A stretch of 64,000 bases of DNA, taken from Avipropionibacterium sp050157065 (lineage in GTDB: Bacteria > Actinomycetota > Actinomycetes > Propionibacteriales > Propionibacteriaceae). Every line of letters starts with the position of its first letter. Within the stretch, counting starts at the first letter, position 1. The notes under the pieces were generated by a model that was not told where the DNA came from, did not search any database, and saw nothing but the letters and a program-made list of their open reading frames with translations. Below are positions 6,695 to 15,293 of the stretch, one piece after another. The stretch lies in NCBI GenBank assembly GCA_050157065.1, contig CP189573.1; one strand, written 5' to 3'. Position numbers and translations under genes: made by a program.

Positions 6695-8764
6695 ATGGCC
6701 AACCGTCTCGCCGACGCGACCAGCCCGTACCTGCTCCAGCACGCCGACAATCCGGTCGACTGGCAGGAGTGGGGGCCCGAGGCGCTCGACGAAGCCGTAC
6801 GCCGTGACGTGCCGATCTTTCTGTCGATCGGCTACGCGGCCTGCCACTGGTGCCACGTGATGGCCGACGAGAGCTTCGCTGACGAACAGGTCGCGGCCAT
6901 GATCAACTCGAACTTCGTGGCGATCAAGGTGGATCGCGAGGAGCGACCTGACATCGACGCGGTCCACATGGCCGCCACGGTTGCCCTGACCGGTCAGGGC
7001 GGGTGGCCGATGTCGGTGTGGCTGACCCCGGAGGGCAAGCCATTCCACGCCGGCACGTACTTCCCGCCCGAGCCTCGACACGGGATGCCGTCGTTCCCGC
7101 AGGTGCTGGACGCGGTGGCCGACGCGTGGCGTGACCGTACGGAACAGGTGCGCACGGGAGCGGCCGACATTGCCGCAGAGCTGGCGAAACGGGCAGCCGT
7201 GCCACCGCCGGGGGAGGTGGGCGTCGACGAGATCGACCTGGCCGTCATCACCCTGGCCGGCGACTTCGACGATCGGCACGGCGGGTTCGGCGGTGCGCCC
7301 AAGTTTCCGCCGTCGATGGTGCTCGACGCCCTCCTCGCCCGCGCCGCCCAGGGCGACGGTGCGGTGGCCGACCAGGCCTGGACAATGGCGCGTGACACCT
7401 GTCTGGCGATGGCCGACGGTGGGCTCTTCGACCAGCTCGCCGGCGGGTTCGCCCGCTACAGCACCGATGTGGCATGGGTGGTGCCGCACTTCGAGAAGAT
7501 GCTGTACGACAACGCGTTGCTGCTCGGGGTGTACGGCCACGCCGCCCGGGAGGCGAATCGGCGAGGCGAGGATGCGACCCGGTTCGCCGAGGTGGTGGAG
7601 CTGACGGTCGGTTGGCTGGCCGATGAGCTCACCACCACCCAAGGTGCCTTCGCCTCGTCGCTCGACGCCGACAGTGCAGCTGATCATGACAGCGCCGAGC
7701 ACGAGGAGGGCGCCTACTACGTCTGGACCCCCGCAGAGCTCGACGCCGTGCTGGGTCCCGAGCTGGGCGCCGTCGCGAAGCTGGCCCACCGGGTGACCAA
7801 TGCCGGCACCTTCGAAGGTGGAACCTCTGTCCTGCAACGGGATTCGGAGGTCGAGCTGCCCACCGACATCCGACCGGCCCTGCTCGAGGCGCGGACCGCC
7901 CGGCCCCGTCCGTCCCGTGACGACAAGGTGGTGGCCGGCTGGAACGGTTGGGCGGTCGCCGCCGTGGCCGAGGTGGCGATGATCTTCGCCCGGCCGGACT
8001 GGCTGACCGTGGCGACCACCGCCGCGACCACCGTGCTGGACCTCCACCTCGACGAGTCGACCGGTCGACTGGCGCGGTCATCCCGGGACGGTGTCGTGTC
8101 GCGAGCGGCCGGGGTGGCCGAGGACTACGCCGGGTTGGCCCACGGCTGTGCGGTGTTGGCGTGTGCGACGGGGGACGGCGCGTGGCTCGACCGTTCGGTT
8201 GGGCTCCTGGACTCGCTCGAGGAACGGTTCGGCGCCGACGACGGTGGCTTGTACGACACCGCGAGCGACGCCGAGGAGCTGTTCCTCCGGCCTCGCGAGG
8301 TGGCGGAGAACGCGATCCCGTCGGCCACCACCGCGGCACTACGGGCCGAACGCCTGGTGCAGCGGCTCACCGGCAACGACCGCTGGCGGCAACGGGCCGA
8401 CAGCAGGCTCACCACTGTCGGGGCGCTCGTCGCCCGGGCGCCGCGTGCCGCCGGCTGGGCCCTGTACGACGCGGTCACGCAGTTGGGTGCCCGGCCGGCG
8501 GCGGAGGTCGCGATCGTGCCGGCCACCGACGGTGTCGACATCGCAGCGCTCGTCAGCGTGGCATGGCGGCAGGCCCCGGCCGGGTCGGTGGTCGTGGTCG
8601 GCTCCGGGGACGGACCCCCCGATGCTGCCGGGATCCCTGTGCTGCAAGGCAGAACGGCGATCGGCAACCGGGCCACGGCGTACGTGTGCCGGGACCATGT
8701 CTGCCATCGGCCGGTGACGACCGAGTCCGATCTGGCCGGTCAGCTGGCGGCACCCGTGCGCTGA
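6695..8764 (+). CDS. DUF255 thioredoxin-domain protein (YyaL/SSP411 family)
   Basis: 689-aa cytosolic protein of the widespread YyaL/spermatogenesis-associated-20 family. The N-terminal thioredoxin-fold domain (about 1-165) has the family motifs SPYLLQHADNPVDW and CHWCHVM (Cys50, Cys53), then GWPMSVWLTPEGKPF and GTYFPPE. The remainder is an alpha/alpha six-hairpin (glycosidase-like) domain with FGGAPKFPP, the conserved HFEKMLYDNA segment and DDKVVAGWNGWAV. The length is typical of the family. The biochemical activity is not established; a redox or sugar epimerase-like role has been proposed from the fold. The AAGGAG at 6681 is a good ribosome-binding site. The gene is convergent with the DHFR-like gene. 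Confidence 0.93.
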   Translation: MANRLADATSPYLLQHADNPVDWQEWGPEALDEAVRRDVPIFLSIGYAACHWCHVMADESFADEQVAAMINSNFVAIKVDREERPDIDAVHMAATVALTGQGGWPMSVWLTPEGKPFHAGTYFPPEPRHGMPSFPQVLDAVADAWRDRTEQVRTGAADIAAELAKRAAVPPPGEVGVDEIDLAVITLAGDFDDRHGGFGGAPKFPPSMVLDALLARAAQGDGAVADQAWTMARDTCLAMADGGLFDQLAGGFARYSTDVAWVVPHFEKMLYDNALLLGVYGHAAREANRRGEDATRFAEVVELTVGWLADELTTTQGAFASSLDADSAADHDSAEHEEGAYYVWTPAELDAVLGPELGAVAKLAHRVTNAGTFEGGTSVLQRDSEVELPTDIRPALLEARTARPRPSRDDKVVAGWNGWAVAAVAEVAMIFARPDWLTVATTAATTVLDLHLDESTGRLARSSRDGVVSRAAGVAEDYAGLAHGCAVLACATGDGAWLDRSVGLLDSLEERFGADDGGLYDTASDAEELFLRPREVAENAIPSATTAALRAERLVQRLTGNDRWRQRADSRLTTVGALVARAPRAAGWALYDAVTQLGARPAAEVAIVPATDGVDIAALVSVAWRQAPAGSVVVVGSGDGPPDAAGIPVLQGRTAIGNRATAYVCRDHVCHRPVTTESDLAGQLAAPVR

Positions 8765-8779
8765 CGGGTGGGTGCAGGC

Positions 8780-8800
8780 GTCTCGACAAGCTCGACGGGC
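8780..8800 (-). repeat. Dispersed GTCGAGCTTGTCGAGAC repeat, copy between convergent genes
   Basis: The element occurs here in inverted orientation in the 48-base gap between the convergent DUF255 and DHFR-like genes, the usual location for REP-like elements that may act on transcription ends. Confidence 0.8.
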
Positions 8801-8812
8801 GGGGGCTCGGTC

Positions 8813-9382
8813 TCAGTCGGGGGTTCCGGGTGGGCCGTCCAGCACGGTGGGGAGGTACTCCAGCAGCTGTAGCCGTCCGTCGAACACCTTGTGGTCGACG
8901 AGCTCCAGCCGGACGTCGGGCCAGCCGTCGTAGATCCGGTCCTGGCCGGTGGCGCCGGTGACCACCGGGAAGACGACCACCCGGTAGCGATCCACCAGGC
9001 CGGCGGTGAGCAGTGATCGGCACAGCGACACGCTGCCGAGGGTACGCATCGGCACGCCTTGCCGCTTCAGCTCCGAGACGGCCTCGACGGCGTCGCCGGT
9101 GACCAGCCGGGTGTTGGCCCACGCGAGTGGTTCGGTCAGCGAGCTGGAGAACACCACCTTGTCCAGCGCGTCCAGCGCACCGGTGCCCTCCTCGCCGTCC
9201 GCTGCGAACGCCGACATCAACGTGTAGGTCTTGGCGCCCATCAACACCGTGTCCTGGGCATGGGAGTCCTGTGCCATCCAGGCGAAGTACTCCGGGCCCT
9301 CCATGCCCCAGAACCCCGGCCAACCCTCGGCCGCGCCGAAGCCGTCCAACGAGGTGATGAAGTCGAGCATCAGTTCCGACAT
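8813..9382 (-). CDS. Dihydrofolate-reductase-fold (RibD C-terminal) family protein
   Basis: 189-aa protein of the RibD C-terminal/dihydrofolate reductase superfamily, usually NADPH-dependent reductases of uncharacterised substrate. The N-terminus MSELMLDFITSLDGFGAAEG is the typical first strand, followed by TVLMGAKTYTLM and KVVFSSSLTEPLAWANTRLV, then the nucleotide-binding LKRQGVPMRTLGSVSLCRSLL and a C-terminal strand VDRYRVVVFPVVTGATG. The ATG at 9382 has a GGAAGGG ribosome-binding site; the frame is open further upstream into the divergent gene's promoter, so the longer start is rejected. It is divergent from the Gfo/Idh/MocA gene at 9506. Confidence 0.88.
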   Translation of the reverse strand: MSELMLDFITSLDGFGAAEGWPGFWGMEGPEYFAWMAQDSHAQDTVLMGAKTYTLMSAFAADGEEGTGALDALDKVVFSSSLTEPLAWANTRLVTGDAVEAVSELKRQGVPMRTLGSVSLCRSLLTAGLVDRYRVVVFPVVTGATGQDRIYDGWPDVRLELVDHKVFDGRLQLLEYLPTVLDGPPGTPD

Positions 9383-9492
9383 CGCAGAACCCTTCCGTCC
9401 GGGCCACCAGTGGCCGATGGTCCATCGGACCACGTCCAGCTCGGGTCGGCCACGAATCGGCGACACCGCAGACAGCTGCCCGTCGCCCCTTC

Positions 9493-9498
9493 TAGGGT
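9493..9498 (+). promoter_or_regulatory. Leaderless -10 box (TAGGGT)
   Basis: TAGGGT ends exactly 7 bases before the ATG at 9506, with no ribosome-binding site. The same spacing is seen at 51936 and 53448. Confidence 0.55.
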
Positions 9499-9505
9499 GG
9501 TGGCC

Positions 9506-10543
9506 ATGACTGACACGCTCCGGGTCGGCGTCATCGGCGCCGGCGGAAACACCAGACGGCACCACATCCCCAAGCTGCAGGCGATCGCCGGGGTGGAGGT
9601 GGTCGCAGTCAGCAACCGCAGCCCCGCCTCCGGGGAACGTGTTGCCGCTGACTTCGGCATCGCGACCGTCCATGATCACTGGTGGGACCTGATCGCCGAC
9701 AGCTCGCTGGACGCCATCGTGATCGGGACGTGGCCCGACATGCACGCCCGACTCACGGTAGCCGCTCTCGAAGCAGGCAAGCACGTGTTGTGCGAGGCCC
9801 GGCTGGCCCGTGACGTCGCCGAGGCCCGCACCATGATCAGCTCATCGCAGGCCAACCCGCACCTGGTCGCCCAGGTGGTGCCGGCCCCGTACACGCTGCC
9901 GTTCGACGCGACGATCAGCCGCCTGCTGTCCGACCGGACGATCGGCGACCTGGTCAGCGTGGAGGTCGAGGAGCGCTCCGGCTTCGCCGACCCGACCGCA
10001 CCGGTGACCTGGCGGCAGCGAACCGACATCAGCGGCGTCAACGTGATGTCGCTCGGGATCCACTACGAAGCGGTCCTGCGGTGGCTGGGGGAGGCGACCC
10101 GGGTGTCGGCGTTCGCCAGCACCTCCGTGCGCCGTCGACCCGACGCCAGCGACGGCGGCACCCTCCGTACGGTGGACGTTCCTGATCATGTCGACGTGAC
10201 CGGCGAGCTCGCCTGCGGGGCGCAGCTGCGGATCATGATCAGCCAGAGCACCGCACTCGGGCCGAAGAATGCGATTCACCTGTATGGCGCCGAGGGGACG
10301 ATCCGGCTCGCCGACGGCGTCCTGGCCGTAGGTCACCGGGGCGACACCGAGCTGACTCCGGTCGACATCCCTGCCGAGCAAGCGATCGGCTGGCGGGTCG
10401 AGGAGGAGTTCGTCGGCGCCATCCGGGGCACCGAGCCGGTCCGCCGCACCACCTTCGACGACGGGCTGCGCTACCTACGGTTCACCGAAGCGGTCCACCG
10501 CAGCATCCACGAGCGCCGTCAGGTCACGCTGTCGGAGCTGTGA
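9506..10543 (+). CDS. Gfo/Idh/MocA family oxidoreductase
   Basis: 345-aa NAD(P)-dependent sugar dehydrogenase-like protein. The Rossmann motif GVIGAGGNTRRHH is at residues 7-19 and the C-terminal GFO/IDH/MocA domain carries NVMSLGIHYEAVLRWLGEA (the substrate-side His) and IHLYGAEGTIRLADG. The usual catalytic EKP is replaced by EARLARD after HVLC, so the catalytic Lys appears to be missing; it may be a variant or inactive member. Start ATG 9506 fits a leaderless promoter. The 3' end overlaps the convergent SGNH hydrolase gene by 20 bases. Confidence 0.88.
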   Translation: MTDTLRVGVIGAGGNTRRHHIPKLQAIAGVEVVAVSNRSPASGERVAADFGIATVHDHWWDLIADSSLDAIVIGTWPDMHARLTVAALEAGKHVLCEARLARDVAEARTMISSSQANPHLVAQVVPAPYTLPFDATISRLLSDRTIGDLVSVEVEERSGFADPTAPVTWRQRTDISGVNVMSLGIHYEAVLRWLGEATRVSAFASTSVRRRPDASDGGTLRTVDVPDHVDVTGELACGAQLRIMISQSTALGPKNAIHLYGAEGTIRLADGVLAVGHRGDTELTPVDIPAEQAIGWRVEEEFVGAIRGTEPVRRTTFDDGLRYLRFTEAVHRSIHERRQVTLSEL

Positions 10544-11708
10544 CGCCGAACGGGCCGCCGGACGCGAACACCCGCTCGGCGAACCGCTCCCCGATCAGTC
10601 GCTGGGTCGGCCCGTCGGGGTGCAGCCCGTCCGGCAACGGATGGGCCTCGTCGTCGGCCGGGCCGTACAACTCCAGCCCCGACAGCAGGTGCAGGTTTGG
10701 GTCGTCGGCGGCCCGCAACTCCACGATGCGGGTCAGCTCGGCCCGGATCACCTCCAGGGTCAACCGACCGGCCGGAATGTCGGCCGGGTCCCCGGTCGCC
10801 CGGAACCGCACCTCACCGCGCTGCCACGCCTCCGGGTCCAGCTGACCCGGGCCGGGGACGTCCTCGTGGGTGGGTGAGCGAAGCGGGGTGACCACCAGCA
10901 GCGGGGTCGTGGGGTGCCCGTCACGGATCAGGTCCAAGAACGCGTGCACGGCCGGGGTGAACGCGCGCAGCCGCATCACGTCGAAGTTGACCAGGTTGAT
11001 GCCGAGCTTGAGGCTGATCACGTCGGCCGGCAGGTCACGGATCGTCCTGGCGACCGAGCCGTCCAGCATGCAGCTGGCGCCGTACCCGAGGTTGAGCAGG
11101 TCCACCCCGGCGAGGCCGGCGGCGACGGCGGGCCAGATGCCGGTCGGGTGGGTGGCGTTGGAACCGTGACTGATCGAGCTGCCGTGGTGGACCCAGCGTC
11201 GCCGACCGTCGACGATCGGCTCGAGCGGGGCGTCGGCGCGCAGTCCGACCAGCTCGGTGTTCTCGTTGTGGGGCAGCCAGATCTCGATACGCTTCGTACC
11301 TTTGGCAAGGTCGGCGAAGCGGACCGTGCCGGGTTCGCCGGGTCGCGTCTCGGTCTTTCCGGTGGCCGGGTCGCTGACCAGGACGGTGCCGCCGGCGATG
11401 CTCTGCTGATCGGCCAGGACCCCGTCGACGACCAGGTCGTACGCACCCACCGGCCGTTCGGGGCCGCCGGCGAAGGTGCGCCGGGTGGGTCGAGCCGTCA
11501 ACTCGATCACCGTCGCCGCGGTCCGGAACGCCAGCCGCACCCCGGAGGACTCGGCCTCGGCCACCAGCAGGGCCGGGTCGGCGTCGAAGCGCGCCGCTGC
11601 CGGCAGCCGATGCGGGCGGACGCCGAGGTCGGTGCGTTCCAGGTCGAGCGCACCGTGCCACAGGTCGTCGGTCAGGGGGCGGCTGGTCAGTCCGTCCGGG
11701 AGTGTCAT
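10524..11708 (-). CDS. SGNH/GDSL-family esterase with N-terminal beta-sandwich
   Basis: 394-aa SGNH hydrolase, probably a carbohydrate or acetyl esterase. The N-terminal half (about 1-175) is beta-rich and likely an accessory sandwich domain. The catalytic domain follows: block I is HHGSSISHGSN (Ser nucleophile), block II has Gly in NLGYGAS, block III has Asn in LKLGINLVN, and block V is DGLHPDGP with the catalytic Asp-His pair. No signal peptide is visible. The ATG at 11708 follows a CAGGCT box by 6 bases. The frame extends far upstream over the HlyIII gene, which is rejected. The gene is convergent with, and overlaps, the Gfo/Idh/MocA gene. Confidence 0.87.
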   Translation of the reverse strand: MTLPDGLTSRPLTDDLWHGALDLERTDLGVRPHRLPAAARFDADPALLVAEAESSGVRLAFRTAATVIELTARPTRRTFAGGPERPVGAYDLVVDGVLADQQSIAGGTVLVSDPATGKTETRPGEPGTVRFADLAKGTKRIEIWLPHNENTELVGLRADAPLEPIVDGRRRWVHHGSSISHGSNATHPTGIWPAVAAGLAGVDLLNLGYGASCMLDGSVARTIRDLPADVISLKLGINLVNFDVMRLRAFTPAVHAFLDLIRDGHPTTPLLVVTPLRSPTHEDVPGPGQLDPEAWQRGEVRFRATGDPADIPAGRLTLEVIRAELTRIVELRAADDPNLHLLSGLELYGPADDEAHPLPDGLHPDGPTQRLIGERFAERVFASGGPFGVTAPTA

Positions 11709-11761
11709 GCGTCCAGCCTGCCGCACGACTGCGGTGGCGCGACCGCGACCCGACACCGATC

Positions 11762-12517
11762 TCAGCCGGCGGCGTAGGTGGCCATGGAGATCGCGATGTA
11801 GTGGCAGGTGAACGCCAAGATGGTGCAGGCGTGGAAGATCTCGTGGAACCCGAACCAGCGGAGCGACGGGTTCGGGCGCTTGGTCCCGTACACGATCGCG
11901 CCGACGGTGTAGAGCAGGCCGCCGGCGGCGATCAGCACCACCACGACCGGACCGCCGTTGGTCCAGAGCTGCGGCATCCAGCCGACCGCGGCCCAGCCCA
12001 CCGCGAGGTACAGCACGGTGTACAGCGCCCGGGGTGCCGACAACCAGAACAGCCGGAACAGCAGTCCGATCACCGCGGCCCCCCAGACCAGGCTGAGCAG
12101 CACGACCCGGTCGGTGCCCTCCAACAGCAGCAGCGCCAACGGCGTGTAGGTGGCGGAGATGAAGACGAAGATGTTGGCGTGGTCCATCCGTCGCAGCACG
12201 GCCTCGCCCTGCGCGCCCCAGTAGAACCGGTGGTACAGCGCACTCGTGCCGAACAACAGCAGGCTGGCCGCCAGGAACACCGCACCGCCGAGCTTGCCCA
12301 GACCGGTGGGGGCCAGCACCACCAGCACGATCCCGGCGGCGACGGCCAGCGGGGTCCAACCCGCGTGGAGCCAGCCGCGGAGCTTCGGCTTGACCTGACG
12401 GATGACCTCGGTGACCGCTTCGGCCGAACCACTGCTCTCGGACCGGAGGGTGGACTGGTCGGCGTCGGTCGGTCGCTCGGTGTGCTGCCGGCTGCGGGAT
12501 GCCTGCTGGGTGCTCAT
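11762..12517 (-). CDS. Hemolysin III family (PAQR-like) membrane protein
   Basis: 251-aa seven-helix membrane protein of the HlyIII/PAQR family, which also includes eukaryotic adiponectin receptors; bacterial members have poorly known roles and are proposed zinc-dependent hydrolases or membrane stress proteins. The conserved metal-site pieces are visible: SALYHRFYW in helix 2, RMDHANIF in helix 3, and HEIFHACTILAFTCHYIAI at the C-terminus. The first 45 residues are polar and cytoplasmic. It is divergent from the Z-isoprenyl diphosphate synthase gene, an arrangement I recall from other actinobacteria; the shared intergenic region carries a palindromic operator candidate. Confidence 0.92.
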   Translation of the reverse strand: MSTQQASRSRQHTERPTDADQSTLRSESSGSAEAVTEVIRQVKPKLRGWLHAGWTPLAVAAGIVLVVLAPTGLGKLGGAVFLAASLLLFGTSALYHRFYWGAQGEAVLRRMDHANIFVFISATYTPLALLLLEGTDRVVLLSLVWGAAVIGLLFRLFWLSAPRALYTVLYLAVGWAAVGWMPQLWTNGGPVVVVLIAAGGLLYTVGAIVYGTKRPNPSLRWFGFHEIFHACTILAFTCHYIAISMATYAAG

Positions 12518-12571
12518 GGGGCCTGCCTGGGGCTCGAGGAGTGACGGTGCGCCGAAGGTCGATGAAGCCTT

Positions 12572-12605
12572 ACCTACGCAATCGTAGGTTACGGAATCGT
12601 AGGAT
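12572..12605. promoter_or_regulatory. Inverted and direct repeat operator candidate
   Basis: ACCTACG-CAAT-CGTAGGT (12572-12589) is a perfect 7-bp inverted repeat; half of it recurs immediately to the right as TACGGAATCGTAGG (12590-12603). TAGGAT at 12600-12605 could be a -10 box. The arrangement, between divergent hlyIII and isoprenyl synthase genes, is what a TetR-type regulator site would look like; no regulator gene is adjacent. Confidence 0.5.
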
Positions 12606-12656
12606 TCAACGTGGCGCGGCGCGCCGGACGTCCGGCTCGGCTCCGGGGTGAGGGCG

Positions 12657-12662
12657 TAACCT
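12657..12662 (+). promoter_or_regulatory. Leaderless -10 box (TAACCT)
   Basis: TAACCT ends 7 bases before the ATG at 12670, with no ribosome-binding site between them. Confidence 0.5.
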
Positions 12663-12669
12663 GCCGCCC

Positions 12670-13476
12670 ATGGGACGACTCGACCGGCTCCGCGAGTTCG
12701 TGGACCGGTTGCATCCCGCGGGCCTGCTGTACAGCACGTACGAGCATCGGCTGCTCGCCGACATCCGACCCGACCAGCTGCCGAGGCACGTGGCGGTGAT
12801 GGCCGACGGCAACCGTCGGTGGGCCCGCGCGAACGCGCCGGGGGAGCCGCTCGAGGTGGGCTACCGCGCCGGCGCCGAACGGCTGGTCGACTTCGCCGAG
12901 TGGTGCGACGAGGCCCACATCCAGGTCGTCACCTTGTGGGTGCTGTCGACCGACAACATCCGCCGGGACGCCGAGGAGGTCGGGCCGCTGCTGCGGGTGA
13001 TCACCGACCTGGCCGACCTGCTCGCCGCGCACCGGGACTGGCGGGTGCAGTGCGTCGGCGCCCTCGACCTGCTGCCCGACGACGTCGCGGCCCGGCTCGA
13101 CGCGGCGGCCGACTCGACCGCCGACCAGACCGGGATGATGGTCAACATCGCGGTGTCGTACGGGGGTCGCCACGAGCTGCGCGATGCCGTACGGTCCCTG
13201 CTCGCCGACCACGCCGAGAAGGGGACCAGCATCGAGGAGCTGGCCCGGACCCTCGAGATCGAGCACATCGCCGACCACCTGTACACCGCCGGCCAGCCCG
13301 ACCCCGACCTGGTGATCCGCACCTCCGGCGAGCAGCGGATGGGCGGGTTCTTGTTGTGGCAGTCGGTGCACAGCGAGTACTACTTCTGCGAGGCGTTGTG
13401 GCCGGACTTCCGCAAGGTCGACTTCCTGCGGGCGCTGCGCGTGTTCGCACAGCGGGAGCGCCGCTTCGGCAAGTGA
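12670..13476 (+). CDS. cis-Isoprenyl diphosphate synthase (short-chain Z-FPP synthase type)
   Basis: 268-aa cis-prenyltransferase (UppS superfamily) that condenses isopentenyl diphosphate onto an allylic diphosphate, supplying lipid carriers for cell-wall synthesis. The catalytic start motif HVAVMADGNRRWA holds the essential Asp near residue 45. It is followed by VVTLWVLSTDN, NIAVSYGGRHEL, and the substrate-binding RTSGEQRMGGFLLWQSVHSE, where decaprenyl/undecaprenyl synthases have RTSGExRxSNFLLWQ. The MGG replacement is typical of the actinobacterial short-chain Z-farnesyl diphosphate synthase group. The start is fixed by the ATG with a leaderless TAACCT box and the divergent HlyIII gene. Confidence 0.93.
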   Translation: MGRLDRLREFVDRLHPAGLLYSTYEHRLLADIRPDQLPRHVAVMADGNRRWARANAPGEPLEVGYRAGAERLVDFAEWCDEAHIQVVTLWVLSTDNIRRDAEEVGPLLRVITDLADLLAAHRDWRVQCVGALDLLPDDVAARLDAAADSTADQTGMMVNIAVSYGGRHELRDAVRSLLADHAEKGTSIEELARTLEIEHIADHLYTAGQPDPDLVIRTSGEQRMGGFLLWQSVHSEYYFCEALWPDFRKVDFLRALRVFAQRERRFGK

Positions 13477-13831
13477 GTCGGACATGCCCGGACCCGGGGG
13501 CGCCGCCGACCCGAGGGGACGGCCGACACCGGGTCGCAACCTGAGGTTCATCTGGGGCCACGGCGTGGCGCCCCGTGCAGGTCGTTCGTGATGCGTACCG
13601 TCTGTGGCATGGACGGTGGGGAAGCCGTCCAGCCGAGAAGGTGGTGGCCCGACCCCTCGGGGCCGAGTGACCACCGGTGGTTGCCGGGAGGCATGACTTG
13701 ACCACTGTGGGATCCGCGCAGGTGACTCAGCGCAGCTGCGGGCCAGCACCAGGCCCAGGACCCCGTCGGCCCGTCTGAACGACAGACGAGGCCGGCCGCG
13801 GGTGGCGTACGGCCTCGGGCAAGGACACCTC
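13477..13831 (+). other. 355-nt gene-free leader upstream of the PhoH-type gene
   Basis: No credible gene is seen here, but several strong potential RNA stems are. GGGGCCAC-GGC-GTGGCGCCCC lies at about 13555-13575. GACGG-loop-CCGTC lies near 13612-13630. GGTGGT pairs with ACCACC around a CCCCTCGGGG helix at about 13640-13678. The region could be a long structured 5' leader of the PIN-PhoH gene, whose AAGGA ribosome-binding site at 13821-13825 ends it. It does not match the aptamers I can recall (cobalamin, TPP, SAM, c-di-AMP). Confidence 0.4.
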
Positions 13832-15208
13832 GTGCCTGACCAAGCCGTACCGAGCCTCGACGTCACGCCCGCCCGGACCGTCCCCGACGGTGCCCCCGAT
13901 GCGGAGACCGTGGCGCAGCGACGACGCACCTACGTCATCGACACCTCCGTCCTGCTCAGTGATCCGTACGCGATGCGACGGTTCGCCGAACACGACGTGG
14001 TGTTGCCGGTCGTCGTGATCACCGAGCTGGAGGGGAAGCGTCACCACAGTGAGCTGGGCTACTTCGCCCGCAGTGCACTGCGCTTCCTGGACGAGTTGCG
14101 GATCGTCCACGGTCGACTCGACGCGCCGGTCCCGGTCAACGACGTGGGCGGCACCGTCCACGTGGAGCTCAACCACACAGACCCGACCGCCCTGCCCGAG
14201 GGGTTCCGGCTCGGTGACAACGACTCGCGGATCCTTGCGGTGGCGCTGAACTACCGCAAGGAGGGCGCCGACGTCACGTTGGTCTCGAAGGACCTGCCGA
14301 TGCGGGTCAAGGCGTCCTCGGTCGGCCTGCCCGCCGAGGAGTACCGCGCCGAGTTGGCGGTGGAGTCCGGCTGGACCGGGATGACCGAGCTCGAGGTGGC
14401 TCAGGACGTCGTCGACGAGCTGTACGAGAACCAGGTCGTCGACTCCGACCCGGTCCGTGACCTGCCCTGCCACACCGGCGTGGTGCTGGTCGCCCCCGGC
14501 GGCACCGCGCTGGGCCGGGTCACCCCCGGCAAGCAGCTCAAGCTGGTGCGTTCCGACGCCGACGCGTTCGGCCTGCACGGTCGGTCGGCCGAGCAGCGGG
14601 TGGCACTGGACCTGCTGCTCGACCCGAGTGTCGGCATCGTCTCGCTGGGCGGCAGCGCCGGCACCGGCAAGTCCGCGCTCGCGCTGTGCGCCGGCCTGGA
14701 GGCGGTGATGGAACGCCGCCAGCACTCCAAGGTGGTGGTCTTCCGCCCGCTGTACGCCGTGGGTGGTCAGGAGCTCGGCTACCTGCCCGGCAGCGAGAAC
14801 GAGAAGATGGGCCCCTGGGCGCAGGCGGTGTACGACACCCTCGGCGCGGTGACGTCGAACGTGGTGATCGACGAGATCCTCGACCGCGGCCTGCTCGAGG
14901 TGCTGCCGCTGACCCACATCCGGGGCCGTTCGCTGCACGACGCATTCGTGATCGTGGACGAGGCGCAGTCACTGGAGCGCAACGTCCTGCTCACCGTGCT
15001 GAGCCGGATCGGACAGGATTCGCGGGTGGTGCTCACCCACGACGTCGCCCAGCGCGACAACCTGCGGGTCGGCCGGCACGACGGCGTGGTGGCCGTGGTG
15101 GAGCGGCTGAAGGGCCACCCGCTGTTCGCCCACGTCACGCTGACCCGCTCCGAACGGTCGCCGATCGCCGCCCTGGTCACCGAGATGTTGGAGGACATCC
15201 AGCTCTGA
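13832..15208 (+). CDS. PIN-domain/PhoH-domain ATPase (PhoH2 type)
   Basis: 458-aa fusion of a PIN ribonuclease domain (about 30-165) and a C-terminal PhoH-type RNA helicase/ATPase (about 240-458), the PhoH2 arrangement. The PIN acidic residues are in YVIDTSVLLSDP, ITELEGKRHHSELG and GDNDSRILA. The PhoH part has Walker A GSAGTGKSALAL, Walker B AFVIVDEAQSLE, and the family stretch GYLPGSENEKMGPWAQAVYD. It probably unwinds and cleaves RNA. The GTG at 13832 follows AAGGACACCTC, a usable ribosome-binding site; a GTG at 13802 in the same frame lacks one. A long, potentially structured untranslated region lies upstream. Confidence 0.93.
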   Translation: MPDQAVPSLDVTPARTVPDGAPDAETVAQRRRTYVIDTSVLLSDPYAMRRFAEHDVVLPVVVITELEGKRHHSELGYFARSALRFLDELRIVHGRLDAPVPVNDVGGTVHVELNHTDPTALPEGFRLGDNDSRILAVALNYRKEGADVTLVSKDLPMRVKASSVGLPAEEYRAELAVESGWTGMTELEVAQDVVDELYENQVVDSDPVRDLPCHTGVVLVAPGGTALGRVTPGKQLKLVRSDADAFGLHGRSAEQRVALDLLLDPSVGIVSLGGSAGTGKSALALCAGLEAVMERRQHSKVVVFRPLYAVGGQELGYLPGSENEKMGPWAQAVYDTLGAVTSNVVIDEILDRGLLEVLPLTHIRGRSLHDAFVIVDEAQSLERNVLLTVLSRIGQDSRVVLTHDVAQRDNLRVGRHDGVVAVVERLKGHPLFAHVTLTRSERSPIAALVTEMLEDIQL

Positions 15209-15293
15209 GGCACGGGCAGCTGCGGAATCCGGACACCCCGGTGCGCGTCGCGGGGTTTCGTGATCAATCCGTTATGTGGCAGAGTGTCGGTCC

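Noticed and set aside
6636..6860. 74-codon plus frame starting GTG just after a TAGGCT box
   Set aside because: It is in a different frame from the DUF255 gene, whose first 55 codons it covers, and lacks a recognisable product; the AAGGAG site belongs to the ATG at 6695.
5735..8047. 770-codon open frame on the minus strand
   Set aside because: It lies opposite the Gfo/Idh/MocA-like and DUF255 genes, both of which have clear family motifs; the minus frame has none.
13477..13831. Known riboswitch (cobalamin, TPP, SAM-IV, c-di-AMP) before the PhoH gene
   Set aside because: None of the conserved cores that I know for these classes (for example the B12 box or the TPP CTGAGA) could be found, so it is listed only as an unidentified leader.
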